A stretch of DNA of 64,000 nt from positions 46,331,729 through 46,395,728 of the forward strand of contig CP141133.1 of the NCBI GenBank assembly GCA_035236585.1, written 5' to 3'. This document shows, one piece after another, positions 9,574 to 21,856 of this stretch. The DNA is from Warburgia ugandensis. Taxonomy: Eukaryota > Streptophyta > Magnoliopsida > Canellales > Canellaceae. The notes beneath the pieces were generated by a model. The model saw only the letters and a list, made by a program, of their open reading frames with translations. It was not told the DNA's origin and made no database searches. A program made the translations under genes and the position numbers. How positions within the stretch are numbered: the stretch's first letter is position 1; the number at the start of each line of letters is the position of its first letter.

Positions 9574-12500
9574 GTGGTATTAGTGCCTAGTTCTTGTGAG
9601 ATATAGACTAGAGAAAAGCAGTAGCTTTCTAAATACTCACTTTATTCCTTTACAATTCCAAGGCTAGAAGGCATTTGATAGCTTTGTTCAGCCAACTATT
9701 CCTCCTTTCGATGGTCACTGTGACCATTGGAGCATTCTTATGGAGAACTTCCTGAGGTCCAAAGAGTATTGGTAGGTAGTTAGTACTCGGATAGCAGAAC
9801 TAGCACCAGTTATGTCGTTGACAAAAATGCAAAAGACATATTTGGAAGGATTGAAGCTAAAGGATTTGAAAGCAAAAAACTATCTTTTTCAAGCAATTGA
9901 TCACTCTATCTTGGAAACAATTCTTAGCAAAGAAACTTCTAAGAAAATTTGGAATTCTATGGAGAAAAAATATTAAGGCTCGTCAAGGGTGAAACGTGCA
10001 CAGCCTCAAGCTTTGAGGCGGGATTTTAAGACTCTACAGATGAAAGATGGTAAGTCTATTATCAATTATTGTGCAAGGACCACGGGGATAGCAAACAAAA
10101 TGTGATTCTATGATGAGAAAATAGAAGATGTTGCCATTGTTGAGAAGATATTGCGTTCCATGGCACCAAAATATGATTATGTTGTTTGCTCAATCGAAGA
10201 ATCTAAATATATAAATGAACTCTCACTTGATGAACTCCAAAGCTCCTTATTGGTCCACAAACAAAAGATGAACCAAAGTTCAACTACAGATGAGCAAGCT
10301 CTAAAGGCTTCAACCTTTACTCAATTCTCAAATTCTAGAGGAAGGGGTAGAGGTAGAGATAGAAGTAGGGAAAGAGGAGGTTGAGGCAACAGAGACGGTA
10401 GTAGATAGTATTAAAATTTCAAAGCTAACGATCATCAATTTTAAGGCAAAGTAAAGGACAGGATCAACAATTTGACAAATCCAAGATACAGTGCTTCAAG
10501 TGTCATAAATTTGGTCATTATCATTCCATATGTTATACTAAATTTGCTACTTACAAAGAAAAAGGGGAGGGAGAAATAGAATTTTGTAGAAAATTAGAGA
10601 GTAGAAACTTTATTGATAGCTTACCATGTCAACAAGGAACCTGAGTCAGATGTTTGGTATGTGGATATAGGCCACAGCAACCACATGTGTGGCAATAAGT
10701 CTTCTTTTTCTTATTTAAATAAAGGCTTTCATTCTATTATGAGTTTTGGTGATTGCTCTACTATGAATGTAATGGGAAAAGGTGATATCAATGTAAGAAC
10801 AAGAATGGTTTTGTATAAACAATTTTCAATGTTTTATGTTCCTGACTTAAAAAGTAATTTGTTCAGTGTTTGTCAATTGCAAGAAAAAGGTTATGTAATA
10901 ACTATTCAGAAGGGTGGTTGTGAGATATTTGATCCTTCAAGAGGAGCTACTGTTGTTGTTCAAATGAGTTCAAATAGGTTGTTTCTATGTAAGATAAAAA
11001 ATTCCCAACCTTGCTTAATGGTTAAAGTGAAAGATCCTTCATTGCTTTGGCATTTTTGCTATAGGCACTTGAATTTTGGCTGATTAAACTCTCTAATAGA
11101 AAAATATGGTGTTAGGTCTTCCCCAAATTGCCATTCCTTCTCAAGTTTGTGAAGAATGTGTTGTTAGCAAACAACATCGTTCACAATTCCCTCAAGGAAA
11201 GTCATGGAGAGCAAATACTGTCTTAGAACTAGTTCATTCTGACATTTGCAAGCCAATAAATGCATCTTCTAATGGTGTTAAAGATATTTAATTACCTTCA
11301 TGGATGATTATACTTGAAAACTTTGGTTTATTTTTTTGTAGGAAAATCAGAAGCTTGTAGTGCATTCAAAAGCTTCAAGGAACATGTGAAAAATGAAATA
11401 GAAAAAGCCATTAAAACTCTCAATACTAATCATGGTGTAGAATATTATTCAAAAGAATTTGAAGTATTTTGTGATGAACAAGGTAATCAAAGGGAACTCA
11501 TAATTGCCTATATACCTCAATAGATGGCGTATCTGAGAGGAAAAATAGAACCATCCTCAACATGGTGAGAAGCTTGCTTGTAAGAGGGAATGCTCCAAAG
11601 AACTTTCGGCTAGAAGTAGTGAATTAGAACATTCATGTGTTAAACAAAAGTCTTACTTTTTCTATTCAAAACATGACATCTGAGGAGGCTTAGAGTGGGT
11701 GGAAACCTACTATAGATCACTTCAAAAATTTTGGTTGCATTGCTTATGCACACATTCCATACGAGAAAAGGAAGAAGCTTAATGATAAGGGAGAAAAGTG
11801 TGTCTTTGGCATAAGTGAAGCTTCCAAAGCGTATAAATTGTTCAATCCACTCACACAAAAGATTATGACCAGCAGAGATGTTGTTTTGGATGAGGAGAAT
11901 ACCTGGAATTGGAATAAAAATGGTTCAAGGAAACTACCTATTTCAGTCACTTTTGATGTAGGTGAAGATAAATTTGAATAGCAAACACAATCCCCCATTG
12001 TAAACCAACAACCTCAATCGTCTAGTGAAAATGCAATAGCATCTGAGCCTATTGATGATATTCAGCCATGCCCAAGAAAAAGGCCAAATTGGAAGAAGGA
12101 TTATATAAGTGGAGATGACTTATTTGATGATAACTCAATTACTCATTTTGCTTTGTTTGCATATTGTGATCCTTTAACATTCCAAGAAGTCATCAAAGAT
12201 GAAAAATGGCAAAATTCCATGAATGAGGAGATCCAATCAATTGAAAAAAATGACACTTGGGAGCTATCACATCTTCCAAGTGGGAAAAAGTCCATTAGTG
12301 TGAAATGGGTTTATAAAACTAAGCTCAAGAAGGATGGTGGAATTGACAAGTATAAAGCTCATCTCATTGTAAAAATTTACAAGCAAGAATTTGGCATTGA
12401 TTACAAAGAGGTTTTTACTCCAGTTGCTAGGCTTGACACGATGTGATTGGTGTTGTCCATGGTAGGTCATAACTCATGGTCCATCTATCAATTGGATGTG

Positions 12501-13754
12501 AAGTCAACAATTTTGTATGGTGAGCTGTAGGAAGAGGTATATGTTGATCAACCTCTTGGATATGTGAAACAAAGTAGTGAGAATAAGGTATATAAACTAA
12601 AAATAGTATTATATAGACTAAAACAAGAACTAAGAGCTTGGTATAGTCGTATAAATGCTTATTTTTCTAGAGAGGGTTTTCATAAATGCCTCATGAGCAT
12701 ATGCTTTTTACCAAATTTGGAAATAATAGAAAAATGCTTACTGTATCTCTATATGTAGATGGTCTAATATTTTGATGGTCTAAGAAGAATATGACGACTG
12801 AATTTGATATGTTAGATTTGGGATTGATGCACTTTTTCCTTGGTATTGAAGTTGTGCAATCATTAGCTAGTATTTTTATTTCACAAAAAAATATGTTTTT
12901 GAGATTTTGGACGGGTTCAAAATGAAAGATAGCAGTTCAGTTTGTACCCCAACTAAATGTGGCTTAATGTTGATGAGAGATGATGGAGGGAAGAAGATAA
13001 ATGCTACTCCATACAAGAAAATAGTTTGAAGTTTGATGTATCTAACTTCAACAAGGCCCGACGTCATGTATGGTGTTAGTTTATAAGTCGATATATGGAG
13101 AATCCAATTGAGAATCTTCTCTTAGCTACAAAAAGGATCTTTTGTTATTTGAAAGATATAGTTAACTTTGAATTTTTTATAAAATAGGATCAATGAAAAA
13201 TCTATTTAGTTTTTCTAATAGTGACTATGTTGGAGATATTGATTATAGAAAAAGTACATTTGGGTTTGTTTTTATGATGAGTTATGGAGCTATATCATGG
13301 TCATCAAAGAAACAAAAAATTATTACTTTGTCAACTACAAAAGCCAAATTTGTTGCAGCAACATCTTGTTCATGTCAATCTATCTAGTTGAGGAGATTGC
13401 TTGAAACACTTTGAAGTCAGTAGCAAGGTCCGACAACAATCCACTATGATAATGTTTCAGCAACCAAGATTTCAAAAAATCCAGTTTTACATAGAAGGAG
13501 CAAGCATATTGATGTTAGATATCATTTTTATGTGATCTTTGAAATGATGGTATAATTGATTTGGTGTTCTATAAAAGTAAAAATTAGGTGGCTAATACTA
13601 TGACTAAACCACTCAAGCAAGCTATGTTTATGAAGCTTTAAAGAATACTTGGAGTATGCTCTTCAAATGATGTTGTTCAAGGAAGGGCATAACAAAATTG
13701 TTCAAGTTTGTTTTTTCTTAAACTGATTTCTACATATATCAGTTTAAGGGAGGG

Positions 13755-14068
13755 TGTTAAGATTTATTATTTTTTACTTATTTAAGTTTGAAAGTCTTAT
13801 CCTTAGAGTTTGTTGTTTTGTCCTAGTCTTTAGGGATTTATTTATTTGAAAGATAGTGATTTGAGAGCCTTTCAAAGTTGGTTTTATTGTTCTATTTTGT
13901 AAGAGTTAGTGGCTGTTTTATAGGAGTTAGTGGCTAAGATTTGTTTGTTATTTTTCTACTATTTTAATGCCTATCTGTATGCTTTTATGAATTAATAGAC
14001 TAGAGTGCTTCACGTTTTGATCTTCATTTTGTTATTTTGCATTCTATTATTCCTCTAGTTTTGTATCA
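13755..14068 (+). repeat. 3' LTR of the copia element
   Basis: Begins TGTTAAGATTT directly after a purine-rich AAGGGAGGG tract (13747-13754) and ends TTTGTATCA at 14068, next to the second TTCAT target copy. Confidence 0.92.
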
Positions 14069-15110
14069 TTCATTGGCTATAGGAACTATTACTGTTAAAT
14101 CTTTCTTCGCTTTTCAAGTGGGGATACAACCACAACATTGACCTTGTCTTTAAGATGTGAGAATATCAGGTCCAACAAGATTCAACCTTTCTCTTGGTTG
14201 ATCACCCAAAATAGGCATGCACACAATATATAATATTATCAAAAGAGGTTTTACCCTTGTCAATGGTTGCTGCTATTGTTTGCAGGACGTAGAAACAACT
14301 CATCTTTTCTTGCACTATAAATTTTCAAGGGAAATTTGGCAAGTCATCCTTGACTTGTTCAAGATGAGTTGGGTAATGTCCGCTTCTATGAAGGACCTAA
14401 TAAACTAAAAATTCTCAAAAATGGAAACTCCTTTAAGAAGCTATCTCTTGTCATAACCCTGCAGAGTTTATGGACATAAAGGAACAAAAGCATTTTTGAG
14501 GCAAATTAATTGTGGCCTCTTTGGCTTCAACTAATCCCTTGTTCAGGAACTACTTTGTTCAGATGATCCTATGCTCATGGGCTTCTTTTAAGAAAATTAC
14601 TAAGGCAAGCAATATGCAGAATCCAAACTAGAAACCTCCTCCAACCGGCTAGCTGAAACTTAATTATGAGGGTTCTACTCATGGTCCAATGGGTTATGCT
14701 TGCATTTCCACATCATTGACCATTGGAGTGAAAATGACTTCACTTTTCAATTGGAACCCCACAAAGCCACCAAACACTTCTGCATGGATTGTAGTCTTCT
14801 ATAATGTCTATTACTCATCATATATGAAACCAAGTTGTCTAGAATTTCTTTTGACCCCATATCCTAGTCTACATGTTTAGACAAGGTATGCAAACATTGC
14901 CTCTAGATTAAGAAATCACTTTAACAACATTGTCATGGAAGTTAACTTTTTAGGGCTTGTGGAATGATAAAATGTCCTTAATTTGGACATGGGATCAATT
15001 ATCCAACTAATTGTCGTGCAGATTTAGCAGATTAATTTCTCAAATCCTCCCATGTAGCTATGGGTTTCTCAATGTTGTATTGTCATTGTATTGAAACCTC
15101 TCGATAAGTC

Positions 15111-17559
15111 GTTTAAAATCTATAATGGTAGTGATTAGGATCATAAGATTAAGAAGATTTTTAAAGCCTGACCTCTATAAAGATGGGTCCTATAGCCAAA
15201 AAACTTTTCTAAAACAAGAACAACACACATGTAATCTTAGTTGTAGAAACCATATAAGCTCTACTTTGTTGTATTAGCAGCAAAAGGAATAATTGCTAAA
15301 TGTATATATGTCTCAAATTGTTTAATAAATTAGCATGCTAATATAAGGATGGTTTATTCTTCCTAAGTTCACATAAAAAAGGTTTATATGGAGTGATGCA
15401 TATGTCGAATTTAAGCTAGACCTTGGAACTCCTACGGGTGGGTGCCTTGGAAGACTCAAGATATTTTTTTAGATGAAGGGACCTTTGGAACACTCAAAGA
15501 ATGTAATATTGAATTCTTAAGATCTTACTATTAGTATTTTATGCATTATATCTTTTTCGTTCATGTATTTACATTGGTAATGTATAAGTGGTTGTGTAGG
15601 TGATGAAAATATCATTATATTGTGCTAAATACGGATTCAAAATTTACTTATAAATTATGACTTTTAACTACATTTCCTACAAGCTTATTCTATGAAATAT
15701 GATGTCTTGAGTCATATATTAATTTAAACTCAATTTTTATTGCTTTTGCACCAAGAGAACAACTTCCTTCTCTTAAATGTCTTCTTCATCTCTCTACCAA
15801 GTTGGTTTAATCCCAACAACATAGTCAAGTGAGATAAAGATTTTAGCAAAAAAACTAATCAAGTAGTAAAAAATTGACTTAAACACTAATATAACAAAAG
15901 TGTCACTTGATATCGACAATAAATTTGGAGAAAATTGATTAAAATTAAATGTAATCATAAGCATTATACATTTAAATTATATATGAAACCATGCCTTTTC
16001 CAAAAGATGTCTAGGTTAGGTTTCAATATAGTTAATATATTTTGGAATCTAAAGTTAAAATTTCACCTTATTTTGCTCTAAGGCTTACTTTGATTATACA
16101 TAAGTTGATTCATAAATATGAGATCTTACGAGGTGAAGTGATAAAAAAAAAAGAAGAAGAAGTAGATATTCATTGAATTACTCACCTTGGGTTCTTTCCT
16201 TCTTCAGATTTTTCCAAAGCTGGATGAGTTGATGCTTTGGAAATGTCTTAAAATCTCAACAACTATAATTATAGACATCTTTTGAAAAATAGAGCAAACT
16301 CTTTTATTTATTGCTCATTAGAGAAATAAATTTAGCATTTCACATGCCCTCAATACACAAAGTACAAGTATTTCTTCCTAATGGAACCACCAACTTTATA
16401 TTTCAATTGAGCCCTAAACATAATAAGTGATTCTTATACTTAGCTTGCATGCAATTAATTTTGATTTCCATCTTCAAATAAAGTGATAACTCTCTAATTT
16501 AAAATAGTTTAAAGCATGATTTAAAACCTAAGCTTGATTGTCTTATATGCCAAGTGTGTTAAGTGGTAGACTATTTTTCTTTGTTATTAGTCATACATGT
16601 GCATGTGACTTTTATCTATTTTATATAGGAATGAACAATAGTATAGTGTGAAAGACTATAGTAAGTCACTATAACATGATTAACCTTTGTATGATGGGTC
16701 TTAGTTTTGATTGATCAAACCCATCCATATAATTTGTCTAGCTTTGAATATCTTGTATTCCAAATATCAAGGTTATTGATTGATTTTAACATTAAAAAAC
16801 TATTCTTCTTATTTGTTGATTATGGACTATTCTTTAAACAATGTTTTCAACTATCCATATGTTGGGATCAAAAGTACAATGTTTCATAGTCATGCTCATC
16901 CAACCATTATTGTTTTTGGATGAGTAGTCACCCAAAGTCCAGAGAAATCAAATGGTTTGATCAAGTAGTCACCCAAAGTTCGAACGATGTGAACTATACT
17001 ATCCTTCCTCTTGACTCTATATGACAAACTTGTAATCCTATTTTTTTATGGTAAATGACAAACTTCTACCTATGCATAGTAATTTTATGATGTAGAAATT
17101 TTGTGGTGGATGTTCATACAATTACCAAAGTGAAAGTAGTGGAGGTAATAAACTAAGATACCATTCAAAGAACAAAAAATCTAAGATGTATATTTATTAT
17201 TTTTTCAGAACAAAATGGGAAGTGGCCAAGGAAGACATGAACTTATTATACTATAAGAGGCTCATCTTGTGATAGGAAGATGAATGTCCCTGGTGCCTTG
17301 TCCTATTGTCTATGTGCTTCATTTTTTGGTCATTTTGATGGTAGCTTTTTTGGTTAAAAGGTTGGTGTATTTTATTGATTAAGAACTAGCATGATTAATG
17401 CTAGAAAGATACACAACCTAATCAAGGAGAATGGATTAGGAAGTAAACCATGACATTGGTACAACATTTGCACACCAAAACATTCACTATATGTGTCCAC
17501 TATAGCAAAGGAATAGCACAACAATTAGCCATAGCTGAAAAAAACAAGACATGTCATCC
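15111..17559. other. Unassigned AT-rich intergenic DNA
   Basis: About 2.4 kb without a motif I can name on either strand. Open frames such as 16707-16889 are short and lack family signatures. An A/AAG-rich run lies at 16141-16163. Confidence 0.45.
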
Positions 17560-18060
17560 AACACCTACATCATCAAAGAGATTGATCCATATAGTTGTCA
17601 TGTTATGTGTTCTTTAGCTTGTGTGTCAGCCTCACTAGTTGCCAATCTAATAAGTGTTTCAAATACAATTATTTGTCTCTGATCATGGAATCAATATTGC
17701 CCACAATGTTGGAGTACTCCCATGGTACCTTGTATGGGTCAATCCTCCACTTAGTGGCATTTAAAAAGTCACCTTTGATAATAAAAGGCAGGTGAGGCAT
17801 GCTTCATAAACTTGATATCATCCATGATTTTAGATCCATTTGCATCATGATTTCTAAGAGGGCCCAAAAATTTATCCAAAAACTTTGCATTAGCATTTTG
17901 AATGACTTCTCCAATGGCAGAGAGGCTCTTGTTATTCGATACTTTAGTGTAGACGATAGTTGGTGGAGTGTAAGTTGGTTAAGTGTGGCCCTTGCATTAT
18001 TGAGATAAAACTATAGTCATTTTGGAAAGTGATATGATTGGCCCCTATTGTTTATTGTTT
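17560..18060 (-). mobile_element. L1 LINE remnant, RNase H-like domain only
   Basis: On the minus strand a frame from about 17985 to 17770 reads SNNKSLSAIGEVIQNANAKF, then LDKFLGPLRNHDANGSKIM. This matches the central RNase H-like segment of plant L1 polyproteins (GGVIRD...GxFxxGFxGPLGxHDANxAEI). Further along, PWEYSNIVGNIDSM and RLATSEADTQAKEH correspond to the end of that domain, where the family has ...HVxREAN.xAD.LA. The frame is broken between these blocks. Nothing of the reverse transcriptase is identified on the higher-coordinate side, though diverged sequence could be present up to about 19 kb. Confidence 0.6.
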
Positions 18061-20011
18061 TGCTCCTTATTAGTGCCATGAACGGCAATACCTCTACGTA
18101 GTTAGATGTATTAAAGTCTGAACCCTTCACAATGTTGTTCTTGAGTTAGATGTTTCTCTATTTGAAATTTCCCTCCACCAAATGATCCTAATAACTATTT
18201 TCTTGAGTTGTAAAATGAATGTTCGAAAGTTTCACTATCCATTTCATGACTAAAATGAGCAATATCTAGGATCATCCTATGAATCAAGGGCAACATTACA
18301 AACAATTTGGATCTTTATATGTTTGGCCACTTACAATTATAACCATCCTAGCATTTAAGGTTCTAATATATTAAAAATAGGGGGTAATTGTACCATAACC
18401 TTATTCTTTTTCTCTTTCCTTTTCACTTTCAACTACTTTTTTGTGCACTTCTTTTTGGCTACCTATTCTTATTGAGTTCGATCTAAATAAGTATGAAGAA
18501 GTCCACTTCTTTTTACCAAGCATGATGAACTTGATTTTTTTTTTTAAATCTAAGCCATTCTTCATGTTCTCCATGTCAAAAAAGCAAAACTAGGTGATGC
18601 ACCATAAAATCAATGACTTGGTATGGTCATTATGTTCAACTTAGAGAAACACAAGCTAAAAGCATTTGATAGAAACTTGATCCCTAGTCAATTTAAGTCA
18701 TTGAAAACATGATAAATGGATTATACATAGATGAAAAATTTGTACCATGAATGAGAAGAAGCACGTGGACTTCTTCACACTCTCTTGTGGTTGCCACCTC
18801 TTGGGACATTCTTACTTGTGAGTATTTATCTAACAATTTTATGGTAAAAAAAAACTTTATAATTCATATTTACCATAATTGATCTTACTTCATTAAAAAA
18901 TGTATGCATCTTATTATAATTAGAATTAGAAAAACTAAAGCCTCTATTAGTACCCAATTAACCAAGATGTTGCTTTGCTATAAGAGTTGTAGTGGATTAG
19001 AAGATGCATTTAAATTCATCTAGACATCACAAATTTCCAAGTTTAATAGTATCAATATTTGTGCAATTAGGGTTTACTAGATCCTATGAAAAGTTCATGT
19101 ACCATGTAAAGATGGGAATTCTAACTCTAATGTCCATGATTAGTAACCATCACTAGGACTTTGTTGGTGTGGCTTTCCTTTCTATTTAGTTAACATTCTT
19201 AGTCAACTAAAAGTTTTGTCAGTTTCTCTAAAATTATTATATCTACTTATCTGTTAGAAACGTATTATCTTGCACAAGTTGAATTCTATAAATCTTAACA
19301 TAGAGGAGCACTTAAAAGTATCTTTATGAAGATAGTTGAATCCTTGCAAATTGTAAAGGGAATATGAAAGCTCTATCTTTGGGCATCGGCCAAGTTAAAC
19401 TCAATCTGTACCTCAATTGATTTGCATGATCAAGATCGGTCCTTACTTTTTTCTTCAATCTAAATGACTTAAAAATAATGTCCTTTGCGATAAATGAAAA
19501 TCACATTTTTCTATCTTTATAATCTAATTTATAATCCTGTATATGTGTGAAACTTCTTGGTATGATAAATACACTTAGATCCCAAATTACTTTAAGAAGA
19601 AAGATCAAAAGATCAAGAACCCAAAGTTCCAATGAGAAACTAAAAAACTAAGTCTTAGAGAGAATTAGACAAGAAATAGAATACCAGAATTAAGCAAACT
19701 AAAAATAAGAAGAACATCATAAAATCAAGAAATTCTAAAACCAAAGTGCTAGAAGAGTTGTACCTCTTTCTAGCTACATTAAGCTAACTTGGCACAGATC
19801 AGAACTCTAAGAACCATATAACTTCAAGAGTGAAAGAACTCTTGAAGAGAATATTTAGTTATAAGACTATGGATAAGAGAATGGCAGGCACTCTGAGAGC
19901 TTTGGGAAGAGAAGAGGAGAAGGTGTGTATAATGGCTAGGGGTACTTTTGTGACAACCTGGATTTTTTAGTCACTTAATTATCTAATTATGAGAAGTTAA
20001 AGTAGTAAAAA
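18061..20011. other. Unassigned AT-rich intergenic DNA
   Basis: No gene or repeat recognised. Some of it may be decayed L1 sequence upstream of the RNase H-like remnant, but I see no diagnostic motif. Confidence 0.4.
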
Positions 20012-20075
20012 GGAATAGCTCAGTTTGTTTGGATGTGTGACTATTAACTTCAAGGTCAAAGGTTCAAGCCTTCTT
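20012..20075 (+). repeat. tRNA-derived SINE head or tRNA pseudogene
   Basis: The sequence contains TAGCTCAGTTTGTTTGG, close to an RNA polymerase III A box, and GGTTCAAGCC, a perfect B box, spaced as in a tRNA. Between them GTGTGACTATTAACTTCAAGG resembles an anticodon arm. The acceptor arm does not close well, and it is followed by unrelated T-rich sequence rather than a terminator at tRNA length, so a SINE head is more likely than a working tRNA gene. It differs from the Au family. Confidence 0.5.
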
Positions 20076-20561
20076 TTTAACAGCATAAGTGAGAATTATT
20101 CTTTTTGCTTCATATTGCATCTGGGATGTTTTCTAGTAGGAGGCCTACGATGCTAATCAGTTAAAGACATGTTTACTTGAATTTGAAACAATGGGAAGAC
20201 GACATCACATGCTAGGATGTGATCTAAATGGGTGAAGAAGGTGAAAGACAGGAATAAGAAACCAGTTGGAGTGAAAGATGTCTTGTCATAAGAAGGTGGT
20301 TGGGACATGTTAGGTTAGATTAGAAATTAGAAATAGATTGAAGAGGATGTCTTATGATAGAGATGTGCTGTAGCTAAGTAGGAGATGTGGAGAGTTGCAA
20401 AAATTAGAAATAGATGTGGGATGTTTTAGCAAGAAGACTAGAAAGATGGAAAGAAATAGAAGGGAGGTGTTTTTTCTTAGAAATGGTGGGTTGCCTTGGG
20501 CAATAAGGCAATAACTTAAGAAACCCTATACGAGCGAGGACATCTTAGACTAAGAAATATG

Positions 20562-20609
<48 letters not shown>

Positions 20610-21194
20610 AGTTTGGAGAGCTGCTAGAGGACTAAGAAAAACATAGTCAACAAAGCCTAAAGCATGAAAAAGAAGAAGGTAGAAGATGAAGGAGAAGAAG
20701 AAAGACAAGTAGGGGATGTAGGGAATTTCTAAGCTCGATCCATTTTCTCCTTAAAACAAAAAGAATTTAAATTGATTTCTTTAGTTAACGGGCGACTAGT
20801 TTTGAAAAAATTGTTGATGATGTAAAAAACTTGTTTCTATATTATGATTCATGCATATAAAATTTGACAAGTTTTGCATGATTTAATCTTTGTCATAAAA
20901 TACATGATAGAGACATTTTCTTTTAACTGGGTATGCATGCTTAGACAATTTTTAATCTGTTAATATGATCTATCAAAATACGTTTAAGTTTAGATTGGAT
21001 ATACATATATTTAGATGCCTTATTATCAAAGTTTATAAGTGATTTTTGACATGAGATATCATATTGTTATGTTTTCAACCCAATGCGTTATGATACCCTA
21101 CTGGAGATGTGCGATTATTTACCCTAATCTTATACACTATTGAATGAGTTTTTCTACTCTACTAGTGATGTTCTAGCATGGATGTATTAACTAG
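20076..21194. other. Unassigned DNA with a (GA)n microsatellite
   Basis: A purine-rich stretch (20160-20700) contains a pure GA repeat at 20566-20608. No coding motif is recognised. The remainder is AT-rich. Confidence 0.5.
20566..20608. repeat. (GA)n microsatellite
   Basis: An uninterrupted GA dinucleotide run of about 21 units within a broader purine-rich region. Confidence 0.95.
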
Positions 21195-21253
21195 CCCCTG
21201 GACCCCGAACCCCGCATAGGCGGGAGCTTCGTACACCTGGGCTACCCTTTAAG
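21195..21253 (+). repeat. Au SINE 3' fragment
   Basis: Only the last 60 bp or so of an Au SINE: CCCCTGGACCCCGAACCCCG, then the CATAGGCGGGAGCTTCGTAC tail and GGGCTACCCTTT. The tRNA-like head and body are missing. Confidence 0.8.
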
Positions 21254-21753
21254 GATGCTGGTTTAGCATAATTTTAAGTTTTTGTTAAAAAAAAAAAAAC
21301 ATCCTATTACATATGGATGTGTTTGTCCTTAGTGTGGACTATCATGATCTTTTATATGCCAAAAATGTTGGTTATACTATATGGAAAACTAAAGTATTTT
21401 TTAGTCTACGAACATGTGTGTTGTGTGAAATGACTTAGGTAAGGGAGTCATTAGCTTTGTTGGACTTGAGATATATTTCCAAAGCATGTGTATGTTGGGT
21501 GCCATGGTTTTTGGTGTTTTTGGTGGTTTAGGTTTAGCTACTGGGTATAAGTGTATACTCAACCTACAATACAAATGTTGCTTCTCGTGGCAAGGTAAAG
21601 ATCGAGGGATAGAGGATATGGAAGGGCACTATAGCGTTAGGGGATGAAATGTCTCACTTATTATTATTTTTTTTGGAGACTTTCTGATTATGAGTATTGC
21701 TCTTCAAAATATTTTACTAGTATGTTTTTATAGGCTCAGATGTTGGTTGAACC

Positions 21754-21789
<36 letters not shown>

Positions 21790-21856
21790 TTTTGGTGTGA
21801 TGCGCTTGGAGTTTTAAAGTAAACAATTTTAAAAAAAATTAAAATTAAACATTTTG
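21254..21856. other. Left flank of element B with a (TG)n microsatellite
   Basis: AT-rich DNA with an A-run at 21288-21299 and a TG repeat at 21757-21788. No gene seen. Confidence 0.5.
21757..21788. repeat. (TG)n microsatellite
   Basis: Sixteen uninterrupted TG units. Confidence 0.95.

Larger units (their letters stand above)
9270..14068 (+). mobile_element. Ty1/copia LTR retrotransposon fossil
   Basis: A 4.8-kb element with LTRs of about 304 bp (9270-9573) and 314 bp (13755-14068), flanked by the perfect 5-bp target duplication TTCAT (9265-9269 and 14069-14073). The order of parts is copia-type: gag (from about 9690; PFDGHCDHWSILMENFL and the zinc knuckle CFKCHKFGHYHSIC near 10496), protease (WYVDIGHSNHMCGN near 10650), integrase (WHFCYRHLNFG and CEECVVSKQHRSQFPQGKSW), reverse transcriptase (WVYKTKLKKDGGIDKYKAHL to VFTPVARLD, 12150-12900) and RNase H (SDYVGDIDYRKST and SWSSKKQKIITLSTTKAKF, 13200-13390). 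All parts are in order, but the reading frame is broken in roughly ten or more places. The LTRs look about 85% alike by eye, so the insertion is old. It interrupts the L1 in the same orientation. Confidence 0.95.
7440..15110 (+). mobile_element. L1 LINE remnant with RNase H-like domain, split by a copia element
   Basis: Left part (about 7440-9269): after a degraded connector with NLVFCQIGKAEKLY and GDGAVEPYGF, the reverse transcriptase shows IPKSEWVETIMDYCPIRLT, a YGIISKVLAIRMKKVL block, and KIDLAKAFDRASW with its catalytic Asp (8050-8095). FAGRITLIP and a late WRW-type region follow. Right part (14074-15110): KIQPFSWLI, then the zf-RVT segment with CCYCLQDVETTHLFLHYKF (14270-14330), a WTYRNKSIFEA-like stretch, and an RNase H-like domain starting LKLNYEGSTHGPMGYAC (14655-14705) and ending near NCRADLAD (15015-15040). 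The endonuclease is missing, so the copy is 5'-truncated. Many stops and frameshifts are present. The two halves are separated by the Ty1/copia element at 9270-14068. Confidence 0.85.

Noticed and set aside
18494-18777. Inverted 13-bp repeat TGAAGAAGTCCAC as the ends of a small transposon
   Set aside because: The arms are short, there is no target duplication and no similar ends continue outward; likely chance.
20012-20075. Functional tRNA gene
   Set aside because: The acceptor stem does not pair well and the anticodon arm is irregular, so a SINE head or pseudogene is the better call.
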